From NCBI GenBank assembly GCA_021769625.1, contig JAETSN010000044.1, positions 1 through 37,531 of the forward strand: a stretch of DNA of 37,531 nucleotides, written 5' to 3'. Of the stretch, positions 16,402 through 23,640 are shown in pieces (position 1 is the stretch's first letter; every line of letters starts with the position of its first letter). The notes below the pieces were generated by a model. It saw only the letters and a list, made by a program, of their open reading frames with translations. It was not told the origin of the DNA and did not search any database. The stretch comes from [Clostridium] symbiosum (GTDB taxonomy: Bacteria; Bacillota; Clostridia; Lachnospirales; Lachnospiraceae). Both the position numbers and the translations under genes were made by a program.

Positions 16402-17406
16402 ATGGTACAGAAAAAAATGTCGGTAAAAGAAATTGCGGAAATGGCGGGGACGTCTGTAGCAACTGTTTCGAGAGTAATTAATCAAAACGGAAGATTTTCC
16501 AAAGCGACAGAAAAGAGAGTCAGAGATATCATCGAAGAGTACGGATATCAGCCGAATCAGCTGGCGCGGGGGCTCAGGGTCAACCGGACGCAGGTGATCG
16601 GAATTCTGGTACCCGACATCACAAATGAGTTCTTTGCCAGCATTACGAAGGAGGTTCAGAGACATCTTCTGGAAAAAAATTACATAACATTGATCTGCAG
16701 TACAAATGAAAATGTAATGGAGGCTAAGGAGCAGCTGCGCATGCTATTGGCACAGAAGGTGAGCGGGATCATTTACATAGGCGGAGAAGATATAGCGGAG
16801 ACGATCACCATTCCCACAGTATATATTGACCGTGACCCGCATATTACAAAGACGGAAGCAAATGATAATTATGTTATGATCGAATGCGATAATATGCAGG
16901 GGGGCTATCTTGCGGGCCAGGAACTGGTAAAAAAGGGAGCCAGAAAGATTGCGTATGTGTGTTACGGAAAAGAGCTTTCCACGATCAAGAAACGTATTCA
17001 GGGATGCAATTTGGCGCTTCAGGAGGCAGGGATAGAACTGGATGCGGCGAATGGCGTATACGTGGAAGAAGTGTCGTTGGATGAAGGAATGCGGGCGACA
17101 GAATATATCATGGAAAAGATGGAAGGGGTAGACGGAATTTTTTACATGTCGGATCTGCTTGCGGTAGGCGGGGTAAGTTATTTGGCTGAAAAGCATATAC
17201 ATATTCCGGAACAGGTGAAACTGGTGGGCTTTGATGATATCAGTATCAGCAACAGCATCTATCCGAAACTCACCACGGTGCATCAGCCGGTAGATGAATT
17301 CGGGCGTTTGGCAGCCCTCTACATTACGGATATGATCAATGGAAAAGACGTCAAAAATCAAAGGCAGCATATCCCGGTGGAACTCATTGTCCGAAAGACA
17401 ACGTAG
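16402..17406 (+). CDS. LacI-family transcriptional repressor
   Basis: The 334-residue protein has the LacI helix-turn-helix (MSVKEIAEMAGTSVATVSRV, then INQNGRFSKATEKRVRDII) and the hinge region YQPNQLARGLR at about residues 5-60. A periplasmic-binding-type effector domain follows, starting VIGILVPDITNEFFA and ending with KLVGFDDISIS and LTTVHQPV. It most likely binds the paired GAGTAA....TTACCC palindromes around the operon promoter and is released by the imported sugar or its product. It is the last gene of the operon, 54 nt after the hydrolase gene, with its own extended -10, and is followed by the terminator at 17451-17480. Confidence 0.93.
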   Translation: MVQKKMSVKEIAEMAGTSVATVSRVINQNGRFSKATEKRVRDIIEEYGYQPNQLARGLRVNRTQVIGILVPDITNEFFASITKEVQRHLLEKNYITLICSTNENVMEAKEQLRMLLAQKVSGIIYIGGEDIAETITIPTVYIDRDPHITKTEANDNYVMIECDNMQGGYLAGQELVKKGARKIAYVCYGKELSTIKKRIQGCNLALQEAGIELDAANGVYVEEVSLDEGMRATEYIMEKMEGVDGIFYMSDLLAVGGVSYLAEKHIHIPEQVKLVGFDDISISNSIYPKLTTVHQPVDEFGRLAALYITDMINGKDVKNQRQHIPVELIVRKTT

Positions 17407-17450
17407 AGGACCGGAAAAAATGAAATAAAACGGACAGGATCCGTTACAGC

Positions 17451-17480
17451 AAATGCCGGAGAATATTCCCCGGCATTTAT
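17451..17480 (+). terminator. Terminator hairpin 1, target of group II intron fragment 1
   Basis: Positions 17451-17478 are a 28-nt near-perfect palindrome starting AAATGCCGG and ending CCGGCATTT, then ATT. It ends the lacI-family gene. Intron fragment 1 begins 6 nt after it. Position 17460 opposes 17469 as an A.C mismatch in plus-strand RNA. Confidence 0.7.
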
Positions 17481-17484
17481 TATG

Positions 17485-17800
17485 GTGTGCCCGATGGGCA
17501 CACGTTCTAACGGGTGAAAGCCGTGTGAGGGAGAACCTCATGCACGGTTTGGGGTGGCAGGTGATGGAGGTGAGAAAATTGTGCCATCACCTGACCCTGC
17601 CTCAATCCGCCTAGCAGTGGGAAGGATACAGCCGAAGCCAGGGGTGTCCATCGTGAGGTGGAATCTGAAGAAAGGAACAGGCAAAACTCTGGCTTACTAC
17701 ATTTGAGGCTAAATGCAGGGACAAGGTTGACATAAAGAGTAAAATATCTGTCGATTAAGGTCGGAATTGATTGACTATGCAGTACAGAGAAGGTACAATT
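17485..17800 (+). mobile_element. Group II intron fragment 1 (5' non-coding part only)
   Basis: The stretch starts GTGTG, the group II 5' consensus, with a terminal hairpin (GTGTGCCC with GGGCACAC). It is followed by the phrases GAAGCCAGGGGTGTCC, ATCGTGAGGTGGAATCTGAAG and GGTTGACATAAAGAGT, which I recognise as typical of domain I in clostridial introns. A long stem, CAGGTGATGG (17551-17560) with CCATCACCTG (17583-17592), is included. No reverse transcriptase, domain V or domain VI follows. The intron is cut off and an ORF6N-type gene comes next. The exact 3' limit is uncertain. Confidence 0.65.
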
Positions 17801-17801
17801 T

Positions 17802-17830
17802 ATTTGAGGTCGCAAATTGCGGCCTCAAAT
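17802..17830. repeat. Palindrome upstream of the ORF6N gene, copy A
   Basis: The stretch is a 12-bp inverted repeat, ATTTGAGGTCGC with GCGGCCTCAAAT around a 5-nt centre. The same 29-nt sequence recurs at 18075-18103 inside the gene with about three differences. Confidence 0.75.
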
Positions 17831-18808
17831 GAAAAACATAGGAGATATTGGTTTGTCTGATAATACATATGTAAATGTGCCAGTAATAGTTGATAGTATA
17901 GAAGAAAGAATTGAGAATCTGATTCACTTTGTGCGTGGACAGCAGGTTATGATAGATAGTGATTTGGCGATGCTTTATCATGTTGAAACGAAAAGATTGA
18001 ATGAAAGTGAAAAAGAAATGCGAGACGCTTTCCGGAAAGCTTTTGTTTCCAACTGACCGAGGATGAATATGCTGATTTGAGGTCGCAAATTGCGACCGCA
18101 AACGTAGAAACAGAAAATGCATCTTCAAAAGGAGGACGCAGATATTTACCATATGCCTTCACAGAGCAGGGAATAGCAATGTTGTCAGCAGTCTTAAGGA
18201 GTGACGAAGCTGTTCAAGTAAGTGTAAATATTATGAATACTTTTGTGAAAATGCGACGTTTTCTGGCTGAAAATGCTTTGATGTTTGATAAGCTAAACAA
18301 TCTGGAACTAAAGCAATTAGAATATCAGAAGGAGTCTGATAGGAAATTTGACCAGATTTTTGCTTACATTTCTGGACATGAAGAGGTGGGGCAGAAAATA
18401 TTCTTTGAAGGTCAGATATATGATGCATTCAGTTTTCTGGTAAGCCTTGTGGAAAAAGCGGAGAAATCAATAGTCTTAATTGACAATTATGTTGATGTGG
18501 GGACTTTGAACATTCTTGCAAAAAAGAAAGATGGTGTTGATGTGACAATTTATACTGTTCGCAGAACCCGTCTGGCAAGTCAGGACATTGCAAATTTTAA
18601 CAGCCAGTATCCAACATTAACTGTGAACTATACAGGGGGTTTTCATGACAGATTTCTGATTGTAGATGAAGAAACAGCATATCATATCGGTGCATCAATT
18701 AAAGATGCAGGTAAAAAATGTTTTGGAATAAGTCGGATAGAAGATATAAGAATTATTTCAGATATACTTCAGCGTTTAGAAATTGAAACAGAAGATGCAA
18801 ACAATTAA
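17829..18808 (+). pseudogene. Frameshifted ORF6N-domain protein with PLD-like C-terminus
   Basis: Two frames make up one gene. The first (17829-18056) encodes the ORF6N start, RGQQVMIDSDLAMLYHVETKRLNE, and runs into a stop. The second frame gives KRNARRFPESFCFQLTEDEY and then GGRRYLPYAFTEQGIAMLSAVL, the ORF6N core. Adding one base near 18008 would restore RLNESVKRNARRFPES, so a single-base deletion is the likely lesion. The C-terminal half contains FHDRFLIVDEETAYHIGASI, a phospholipase-D-like stretch often seen with ORF6N. Proteins of this kind are phage or mobile-element DNA-binding proteins. The gene is richer in A+T by eye than its neighbours and lies between two intron remnants, so it was probably acquired. 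The start could be ATG 17829 or TTG 17853, the latter with a better GGAGA spacing. Confidence 0.8.
18075..18103. repeat. Palindrome repeat copy B inside the ORF6N gene
   Basis: The segment encodes the residues LRSQIATAN and matches the upstream palindrome at 17802-17830 at about 26 of 29 positions. Its right arm is less symmetric because it is coding. Confidence 0.75.
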
Positions 18809-18837
18809 ATCACGATAATGACAGTATCTGTCACAGC

Positions 18838-18868
18838 AAATGCCGGGGAATATTCTCCGGCATTTATT
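18838..18868 (+). terminator. Terminator hairpin 2, target of group II intron fragment 2
   Basis: The 28-nt palindrome 18838-18865 is the exact reverse complement of hairpin 1 (17451-17478). The 18 nt before it match the 18 nt before hairpin 1 at 15 positions. It is followed by ATT and then, 6 nt after the stem, by the second intron start. Confidence 0.7.
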
Positions 18869-18930
18869 GCAGTGCGCCTGGCGGCGCACGTTTCCAACAG
18901 GTGCAAGTCCTGAATCCGCCTAACAAGGTG

Positions 18931-19245
18931 TACGCAAGAGGGTGGCTGAACTACTATGGAATAGCAAGCATGAAGAACAATATAGAAGCCATCAATGGCT
19001 GGCTCTATCACAGAATACGTATGTGTATATGGAAACAATGGAAGAAGCCAAAAACAAAGGTAAACAACCTAATGAAGATGGGAGTGCCAAAAGATTTGGC
19101 GTGGCAGGCAGGAAACAGCCGCCGAGGCTATTGGTTCACGACGCATACAGTTGCCGTAAATATGGCAATGACAAAAGAAAGACTGATAAACAATGGCTTT
19201 TACGATTTAGCCATAGCTTATCAGTCCGTGTACGTCAACTATTGA
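18931..19245 (+). pseudogene. C-terminal remnant of group II intron reverse transcriptase/maturase
   Basis: About 105 residues match the maturase end of intron-encoded proteins: ARGWLNYYGIASMK, INGWLYHRIRMCIWKQWKKP, MGVPKDLAWQAGNSRRGYW and a final FYDLAIAYQSVYVNY. The reverse-transcriptase domain, with its YADD box, is missing. The first codons of the frame come from the intron 5' end fused to the coding part, so a large internal deletion made this piece. It cannot support mobility by itself. Confidence 0.88.
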
Positions 19246-19246
19246 A

Positions 19247-19278
19247 AGCGCCGTATACCGAACGGTACGTACGGTGCT
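19247..19278 (+). ncRNA. Group II intron domain V
   Basis: The 32-nt hairpin has a 9-bp lower stem (AGCGCCGTA with TACGGTGCT) and a CG bulge on the 3' side. The upper stem has 4 bp (TACC with GGTA) and a GAAC loop. The catalytic AGC triad starts the stem. Domain VI, with its bulged A at 19310, follows at 19279-19316. Confidence 0.85.
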
Positions 19279-19327
19279 GTGAGAGGACGGGAGTTAGTCG
19301 CTCCCTCCTACTCGATCAATGAAAATA

Positions 19328-20065
19328 TTAAATCTTCGCGAGCTTCTGCAGCGCATTTTCGGGGATGATGCAGTCAAAGTGTTCATCCATATAGGCGATG
19401 CCGGCCTGCATTGCTTTTGTGGTGATGCCGTATTCGGAAATGGTGTTGCAGACTTTTCCGAAAGCTTCCGCAGAGAGAGTGCGCTGGTTTACGACCAGAA
19501 GATACTGATTCATCTGTCCGTTTTTATAGAGGCGGTTCTCACACACAAGCTCCGGACCGAAAATGTGCGCCAGACTGGTCAGCTCGTTCATGGAGGAGAA
19601 AGTAAAGATACGGTATACTTCTTCCTCTTTTTCGGATTTCGCATCTGCGGCAGAACTGGTCTCTTTGACGGCCGTTTTTTCGGAGGAGGCATTTTTGTGG
19701 ATCCGCTCAAACAGATCCATCACCTCGTCGGCGATCTCCGAATAATCTGCCTCCCCTTCTCCTGCGTCCTCATTCACGGAAGGCGCAAAACGTGCAAACC
19801 GGGTGTCGAGTTCCTCGGGATCTTCCACTTTCGTTACGATCAGCACGATGCATTCGGCGTTTAAGGGGATGGCCTCTATCATAAGAGGTATGTCCTCGGC
19901 TTCAAAACCGAATTCACAGGCAGCCTGCTGCATCATATCACGGAACAGGTCTTTGGCCTTATCCGTACCGTAGGCAAGTTCGCTTATTTTCAGTTCTCTG
20001 CTGAGCAGATCCTCGCGGGTCAGCGTACAGCGTATCTGATGGTCATTTACTTTTTCTATTTTCAT
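19328..20065 (-). CDS. mecA: MecA-family adaptor protein
   Basis: The 245-residue protein opens MKIEKVNDHQIRCTLTREDL, the MecA N-terminal substrate-binding domain. An acidic linker (about 100-150) leads to a C-terminal domain with YRIFTFSSMNELTSLAHIF, LYKNGQMNQYLLVV and a final CIIPENALQKLAKI. MecA hands substrates to the ClpC-ClpP protease and in Bacillus controls competence. In clostridia it is a general adaptor. AAGGA lies 10 nt before ATG 20065, so this is preferred over GTG 20074. It has a clear promoter, TTGACT-17-TAAAAT. No convincing terminator lies between it and the intron end 11 nt beyond its stop. Confidence 0.9.
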   Translation of the reverse strand: MKIEKVNDHQIRCTLTREDLLSRELKISELAYGTDKAKDLFRDMMQQAACEFGFEAEDIPLMIEAIPLNAECIVLIVTKVEDPEELDTRFARFAPSVNEDAGEGEADYSEIADEVMDLFERIHKNASSEKTAVKETSSAADAKSEKEEEVYRIFTFSSMNELTSLAHIFGPELVCENRLYKNGQMNQYLLVVNQRTLSAEAFGKVCNTISEYGITTKAMQAGIAYMDEHFDCIIPENALQKLAKI

Positions 20066-20086
20066 AATAATCACATCCTTTAGGCG

Positions 20087-20115
20087 ATTTTATACTTTGA
20101 CGGCGGACAAGTCAA
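20087..20115 (-). promoter_or_regulatory. Promoter of mecA
   Basis: On the minus strand TTGACT (20110-20115), a 17-nt spacer and TAAAAT (20087-20092), very close to the ribosome binding site. The transcript leader is therefore short. Confidence 0.75.
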
Positions 20116-20154
20116 TAGTTTGAGAAAACAGTTTAAAAAAAATTAATAAAATAG

Positions 20155-20183
20155 TTGAAATTTGCCAATTTTTTTGGTATTAT
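20155..20183 (+). promoter_or_regulatory. Promoter with no gene immediately downstream
   Basis: TTGAAA (20155-20160), a 17-nt spacer and TATTAT (20178-20183), divergent from mecA. The next credible start codon is 475 nt further on. Confidence 0.55.
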
Positions 20184-20658
20184 ATAACTCCGGAGTGCCT
20201 TTGGACAATCTGTAACGGAAGGAGGCAGAACGAATTTTATTTCATTCGGCAGAGTTTTATCTGGTCTGCCGAAAGTAATCCAGAATTTTCTAAACAATGA
20301 CTTCATCTCATGTTCTAAAGTTTAAAATTAGTATTGGAGATGTCTTATAGGCTTATGTGCCGATTCAGAGTTTAAAATTTTCCAAATGATTTCCTAAAAT
20401 AATAATCCAAAACGATAACAAGATATTCCCATTTTATGTTCAAAACATTTTTACGCGTTCAGGCATTCCGGAAACTGTTTCTGCAGTAAATATTATCTTA
20501 ACCTTTAAAGGAAAGGAATCTTTACTTAGTATCGTCAACTAAAAAAAATATAATCTGCAATTTCAAAATTTAAATTTCTATCAAAACATCTCTTTATATA
20601 TATCACGATATAGCAATACTCCTTTTGGAAAAGCAGAAATATACGGAAAGGAGGGACT
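20184..20658 (+). other. A+T-rich gap of about 475 nt without a recognisable gene
   Basis: No open frame with a ribosome binding site is visible. AAGGAGG at about 20218-20224 is not followed by a start codon at a useful distance. A 9-bp hairpin, 20245-20253 with 20265-20273, and a repeated GTTTAAAATT near 20320 and 20375 are the only structures seen. A leader or small RNA from the promoter at 20155 is possible. I recognise no riboswitch class. Confidence 0.4.
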
Positions 20659-20874
20659 ATGCTAAAAAATAAAAAAGAAATGATGACCATGAAAGACAGG
20701 CTGGAAGATATTCTGAACCAGGGGATCGAGCTGTATCTGGACGGCCTGCCCGCGTCACCTTCAAGGATCGCGGAACGGTTTGTCAGGGAAGATGCAGTGT
20801 ATATGCCGGATTTTGTGATCAACGAAGAAGGCATCCTGACACAGGTACGTTACGACAAAGTCAAAGAAGGTTAG
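20659..20874 (+). CDS. Small protein of unknown function
   Basis: The 71-residue product is charged and soluble, with MKDRLEDILNQGIELYLDGL followed by PASPSRIAERFVREDAVYMPDFV and a basic end. It has no membrane segment and no cysteine. The start has a strong GGAGG 5-6 nt upstream, and the codons look like those of the neighbours, so it is probably real. I do not recognise the family. It stands alone between a non-coding gap and the GH18 gene, which has its own promoter. Confidence 0.65.
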   Translation: MLKNKKEMMTMKDRLEDILNQGIELYLDGLPASPSRIAERFVREDAVYMPDFVINEEGILTQVRYDKVKEG

Positions 20875-20992
20875 TCATTTGAGGCGCCATTTGAATGCAA
20901 CAGTAACTGACAGAAAATATTGCGGAAGAGAAGCCCCTCATGGTGATATTATATGTCAGAAAAGAAAATTGGTTCTTTCACAGAAAATCATA

Positions 20993-21021
20993 ATGACGAT
21001 ACGGAAATAGTTTGGTATAAT
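20993..21021 (+). promoter_or_regulatory. Promoter of the GH18 gene
   Basis: TATAAT (21016-21021) is preceded by TGG, an extended -10. The -35 candidate ATGACG (20993-20998) is weak. Confidence 0.6.
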
Positions 21022-21046
21022 AGGGACGATTGAAAGGAGTACAGGC

Positions 21047-22747
21047 ATGAAAAAAATAATTCCGGTATTAATTGCGGTCGTCCTTATTATCATTATAGTG
21101 GGCGTCAGTTTCGGCAAGGGGATCGTGGAGAAATATTCCTATTCCAAAGATCAGGCTGATCTGAATGAATATTTCGGGGTCTCGGGAGATGAGGGGGCTA
21201 TTATCATGCAGGATGAGATCATAGAGGATAAAGCCCGTGTGGGATCGGACGGGACTTTTTACATCACCTATGATACGGTCAGCGATTATTTTATCTATAC
21301 AAGACTTTATGTAAATGAAACGGAAAATACGATACGTTATGTGCTGCCGGATCGTATCATTTCCTATAATATAGGCGAGAGCAGCTATATGGACGGGGAG
21401 AATGAAAACCTCTGCGACTACCAGATCGCTTTTTATGAAGGGGATACGCTGTATATCGCGATAGACTTTATCAGGCTGTTTACGGTGTTTGACTTCGAAA
21501 CGTTCAGGGAGCCGAACCGTATCCAGATCTATACGACCTACGGGGAAAGACAGTTTGCGGCGATAGAGAAAGACACGCAGGTCAGATACCAGGGCGGTGT
21601 AAAAAGCGAAATATTAAGAGAGGTTGCAGCGGGGGATCAGGTGATCGTGTTAGACCAGATGGAAACCTGGTCCAAAGTAAAGACAGCAGACGGATTTATC
21701 GGCTATGTGGAGAATAAGAAGCTCGGAGAGACGGAAATCCGGACACCGGCGTTTGTGAATAATTCCTCCATGTACGGGGATCTGGAATTTACGGGTATCT
21801 CAAAAGATTATAAGATCAATATGGGCTGGCATCAGGTGTCGGGTCCGGGCGGAAACGCGACGCTGGGGGAAGTGACGGCGAACACAAAGGGGCTGAACAC
21901 CATAGCTCCCACCTGGTTCCACCTGACGGGGAATGAAGGGAATATCGTGAGTTATGCTTCAGCCGATTATGTGAACAGCGCCCATGCCATGGGACTGGAA
22001 GTGTGGGCATTGGCGGATGATTTCACAGAGGAAGTGGACAGGTATGCCATCTTTTCTTCTTCCGCGGCAAGGGAGAACCTGATCCGGAACCTGATGCAGG
22101 AAGTGCAGAACTATGGCATTGACGGGCTGAATATAGACTTCGAAAAGATAGATGAGAAAACCGGAAAACATTTTGTGGAATTTATCCGGGAACTCTCCAT
22201 TGAGTGCAGAAAAAACGGTATTGTGCTCTCGGTGGACAACTATCCGGTCTCCGGCGGGGCGATCTGGTATAACCGCAGGGAGCAGGGCGTCTATGCGGAC
22301 TATGTGATCGTCATGGGCTATGACGAGCACTGGGGAACCGGAGGTACGGCGGGATCCGTGTCCAGCATCGATTATGTGGAGAGCGGAATTGCCGATACGC
22401 TGGAATACGTTCCTGCCGAAAAGCTGATCAACGGAATCCCGTTCTATACGAGGATCTGGAAGACGACAGGCACGGAAGTCATCGGGGATTCCGTGGGAAT
22501 GCAGGCTGCGGTGGATTTTGTGGCAGGCAACGGGATACAGACCCAGTGGCAGGATGCAGAATGCCAGCATTACGGCGAGATCCAGAAAGGGGACACGCTG
22601 TATCAGGTATGGCTGGAAGACTATGACTCCATCAAAGTAAAACTGGATGTGATGAAGACCTACGACCTGGCAGGCGTGGCGGAATGGAAACTCGGGCTGG
22701 AGACATCGGATGTCTGGGATCTGATCGCGGATTATTGTGCAAATTAA
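21047..22747 (+). CDS. Membrane-anchored GH18 glycosidase with SH3 domain
   Basis: The 566-residue protein starts with an uncleaved membrane anchor (about 4-22). A region resembling the copper-amine-oxidase-N/stalk type follows (about 60-165), then a bacterial SH3 domain (about 175-230: VRYQGGVKSEILREVAAGDQ and later WSKVKTADGFIGYV). The catalytic GH18 barrel comes last. The glycosidase motif DGLNIDFE has the acid E366 with D359 and D364. Such proteins resemble spore-cortex hydrolases of the YaaH type and cleave peptidoglycan or chitin-like chains outside the membrane. It is followed 73 nt later by a CwlD-like amidase, which supports a cell-wall or spore role. Its catalytic residues are intact. 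Confidence 0.88.
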   Translation: MKKIIPVLIAVVLIIIIVGVSFGKGIVEKYSYSKDQADLNEYFGVSGDEGAIIMQDEIIEDKARVGSDGTFYITYDTVSDYFIYTRLYVNETENTIRYVLPDRIISYNIGESSYMDGENENLCDYQIAFYEGDTLYIAIDFIRLFTVFDFETFREPNRIQIYTTYGERQFAAIEKDTQVRYQGGVKSEILREVAAGDQVIVLDQMETWSKVKTADGFIGYVENKKLGETEIRTPAFVNNSSMYGDLEFTGISKDYKINMGWHQVSGPGGNATLGEVTANTKGLNTIAPTWFHLTGNEGNIVSYASADYVNSAHAMGLEVWALADDFTEEVDRYAIFSSSAARENLIRNLMQEVQNYGIDGLNIDFEKIDEKTGKHFVEFIRELSIECRKNGIVLSVDNYPVSGGAIWYNRREQGVYADYVIVMGYDEHWGTGGTAGSVSSIDYVESGIADTLEYVPAEKLINGIPFYTRIWKTTGTEVIGDSVGMQAAVDFVAGNGIQTQWQDAECQHYGEIQKGDTLYQVWLEDYDSIKVKLDVMKTYDLAGVAEWKLGLETSDVWDLIADYCAN

Positions 22748-22768
22748 CAGGTTGTTTCCATAACATAA

Positions 22769-22814
22769 GCCTTGCCTGTTTCTCATAATATGTGTTAAAG
22801 AGGAACAGGCAGGC
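22769..22814 (+). promoter_or_regulatory. Stem-loop covering the cwlD ribosome binding region
   Basis: Positions 22769-22784 pair with 22800-22814 (about 14 bp with one bulge and one weak pair) around a 15-nt loop. The 3' arm ends 6 nt before the ATG and contains the purine-rich AGGAAC and AGGCAGG. Pairing could hide the ribosome binding site. A weak terminator is less likely because no T run follows. Confidence 0.5.
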
Positions 22815-22820
22815 AGGTTT

Positions 22821-23585
22821 ATGACAGAGGAACAGTTAAAAAAAATAAGGATAGGCATGGGGGCGGTGCTGGTCGGCGCGATGCTGCTTCTTTCCCGCCG
22901 GACAGCGGAATATATGGCAACAGGCAGCGGAGGTATCATCATACACCGCGATACGATTGGATTATCGGAAGATAAAGTGGACACTTCCGATGAAAAAGAG
23001 GAAAAGCTGGTGGTCGTGATCGATGCGGGGCACGGCGGGATCGATCCCGGAAAGGTGGGGATCAATCAGGCGCTGGAAAAGGATATCAATCTGGTGATCG
23101 CCGGAAAAGTAAAGAGGTATCTGGAACTTTCGGATGTGAAAGTGATCATGACACGGGAAGGGGAAGAGGGACTTTATCAGCCGGGAGATGCCAATAAAAA
23201 AGTACAGGATATGAAAAACAGGGTGGCGCTGATCGATTCTTCCGGGGCTGATCTGGCGGTGAGCATTCATCAGAATTCTTACTCGGAGGAGTATGTGAAG
23301 GGCGCCCAGGTATTTTATTATGCAACCAGCCTGCAAGGGAAGGCCATGGCGGAGACAATGCAAAAGACCATGGCGGAAGTGCTGGATAGGGAAAACAGGC
23401 GGGAAGCGAAAGCAAATGACAGTTATTACTTATTAAAAAAGACACAGACGCCGATCATTATTACGGAATGCGGCTTTTTATCAAACTCTGAGGAGGCAGG
23501 GCTGTTGACAAAAGAATCCTATCAGGACAGGGTTGCATGGGCGATCCATCTGGGGATCTTAAGGTATGCCGCAAGTCTGGAATAG
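22821..23585 (+). CDS. cwlD: N-acetylmuramoyl-L-alanine amidase, CwlD-like
   Basis: The 254-residue amidase_3 protein has an N-terminal membrane segment (about 10-25). The zinc site is H71 (DAGHGG), E86 (ALEKDIN) and H150 (AVSIHQN), and the catalytic E216 lies in TECGFLSN. CwlD removes peptide side chains from spore peptidoglycan as the first step to muramic-delta-lactam. The close match in size and order to CwlD and the GH18 neighbour support that reading, though vegetative amidases share the fold. The start has only a weak ribosome binding site, possibly inside the stem-loop just upstream. Confidence 0.85.
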   Translation: MTEEQLKKIRIGMGAVLVGAMLLLSRRTAEYMATGSGGIIIHRDTIGLSEDKVDTSDEKEEKLVVVIDAGHGGIDPGKVGINQALEKDINLVIAGKVKRYLELSDVKVIMTREGEEGLYQPGDANKKVQDMKNRVALIDSSGADLAVSIHQNSYSEEYVKGAQVFYYATSLQGKAMAETMQKTMAEVLDRENRREAKANDSYYLLKKTQTPIIITECGFLSNSEEAGLLTKESYQDRVAWAIHLGILRYAASLE

Positions 23586-23586
23586 A

Positions 23587-23615
23587 TTGCAAATCGGAAA
23601 AGATGATGTTATACT
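23587..23615 (+). promoter_or_regulatory. Promoter of the transglutaminase/pilus cluster
   Basis: TTGCAA (23587-23592), a 17-nt spacer and TATACT (23610-23615) preceded by TG, an extended -10. It begins at the cwlD stop codon. Confidence 0.75.
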
Positions 23616-23640
23616 ACAAAGGCATCAGGAGGTAAACAGA

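Larger units (their letters stand above)
18872..19316 (+). mobile_element. Group II intron fragment 2 (internally deleted, intact 3' end)
   Basis: The element begins GTGCG with a terminal hairpin (GTGCGCC with GGCGCAC) but keeps only about 50 nt of domain I. It then passes into the 3' part of the intron-encoded protein. The end is complete: domain V at 19247-19278 and domain VI at 19279-19316 with a bulged A at 19310. The 3' terminus is AT at 19315-19316, six bases after the branch A. Its placement just downstream of a terminator hairpin is the habit of group IIC introns. It lies 11 nt beyond the end of the convergent mecA gene. Confidence 0.85.

Noticed and set aside
17516-17550. Domain V-like hairpin near the start of intron fragment 1
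   Set aside because: It has an AGC at its base and a two-base bulge but lies only about 30 nt from the intron 5' end, where domain V cannot be. It is more likely a stem of domain I or chance resemblance.
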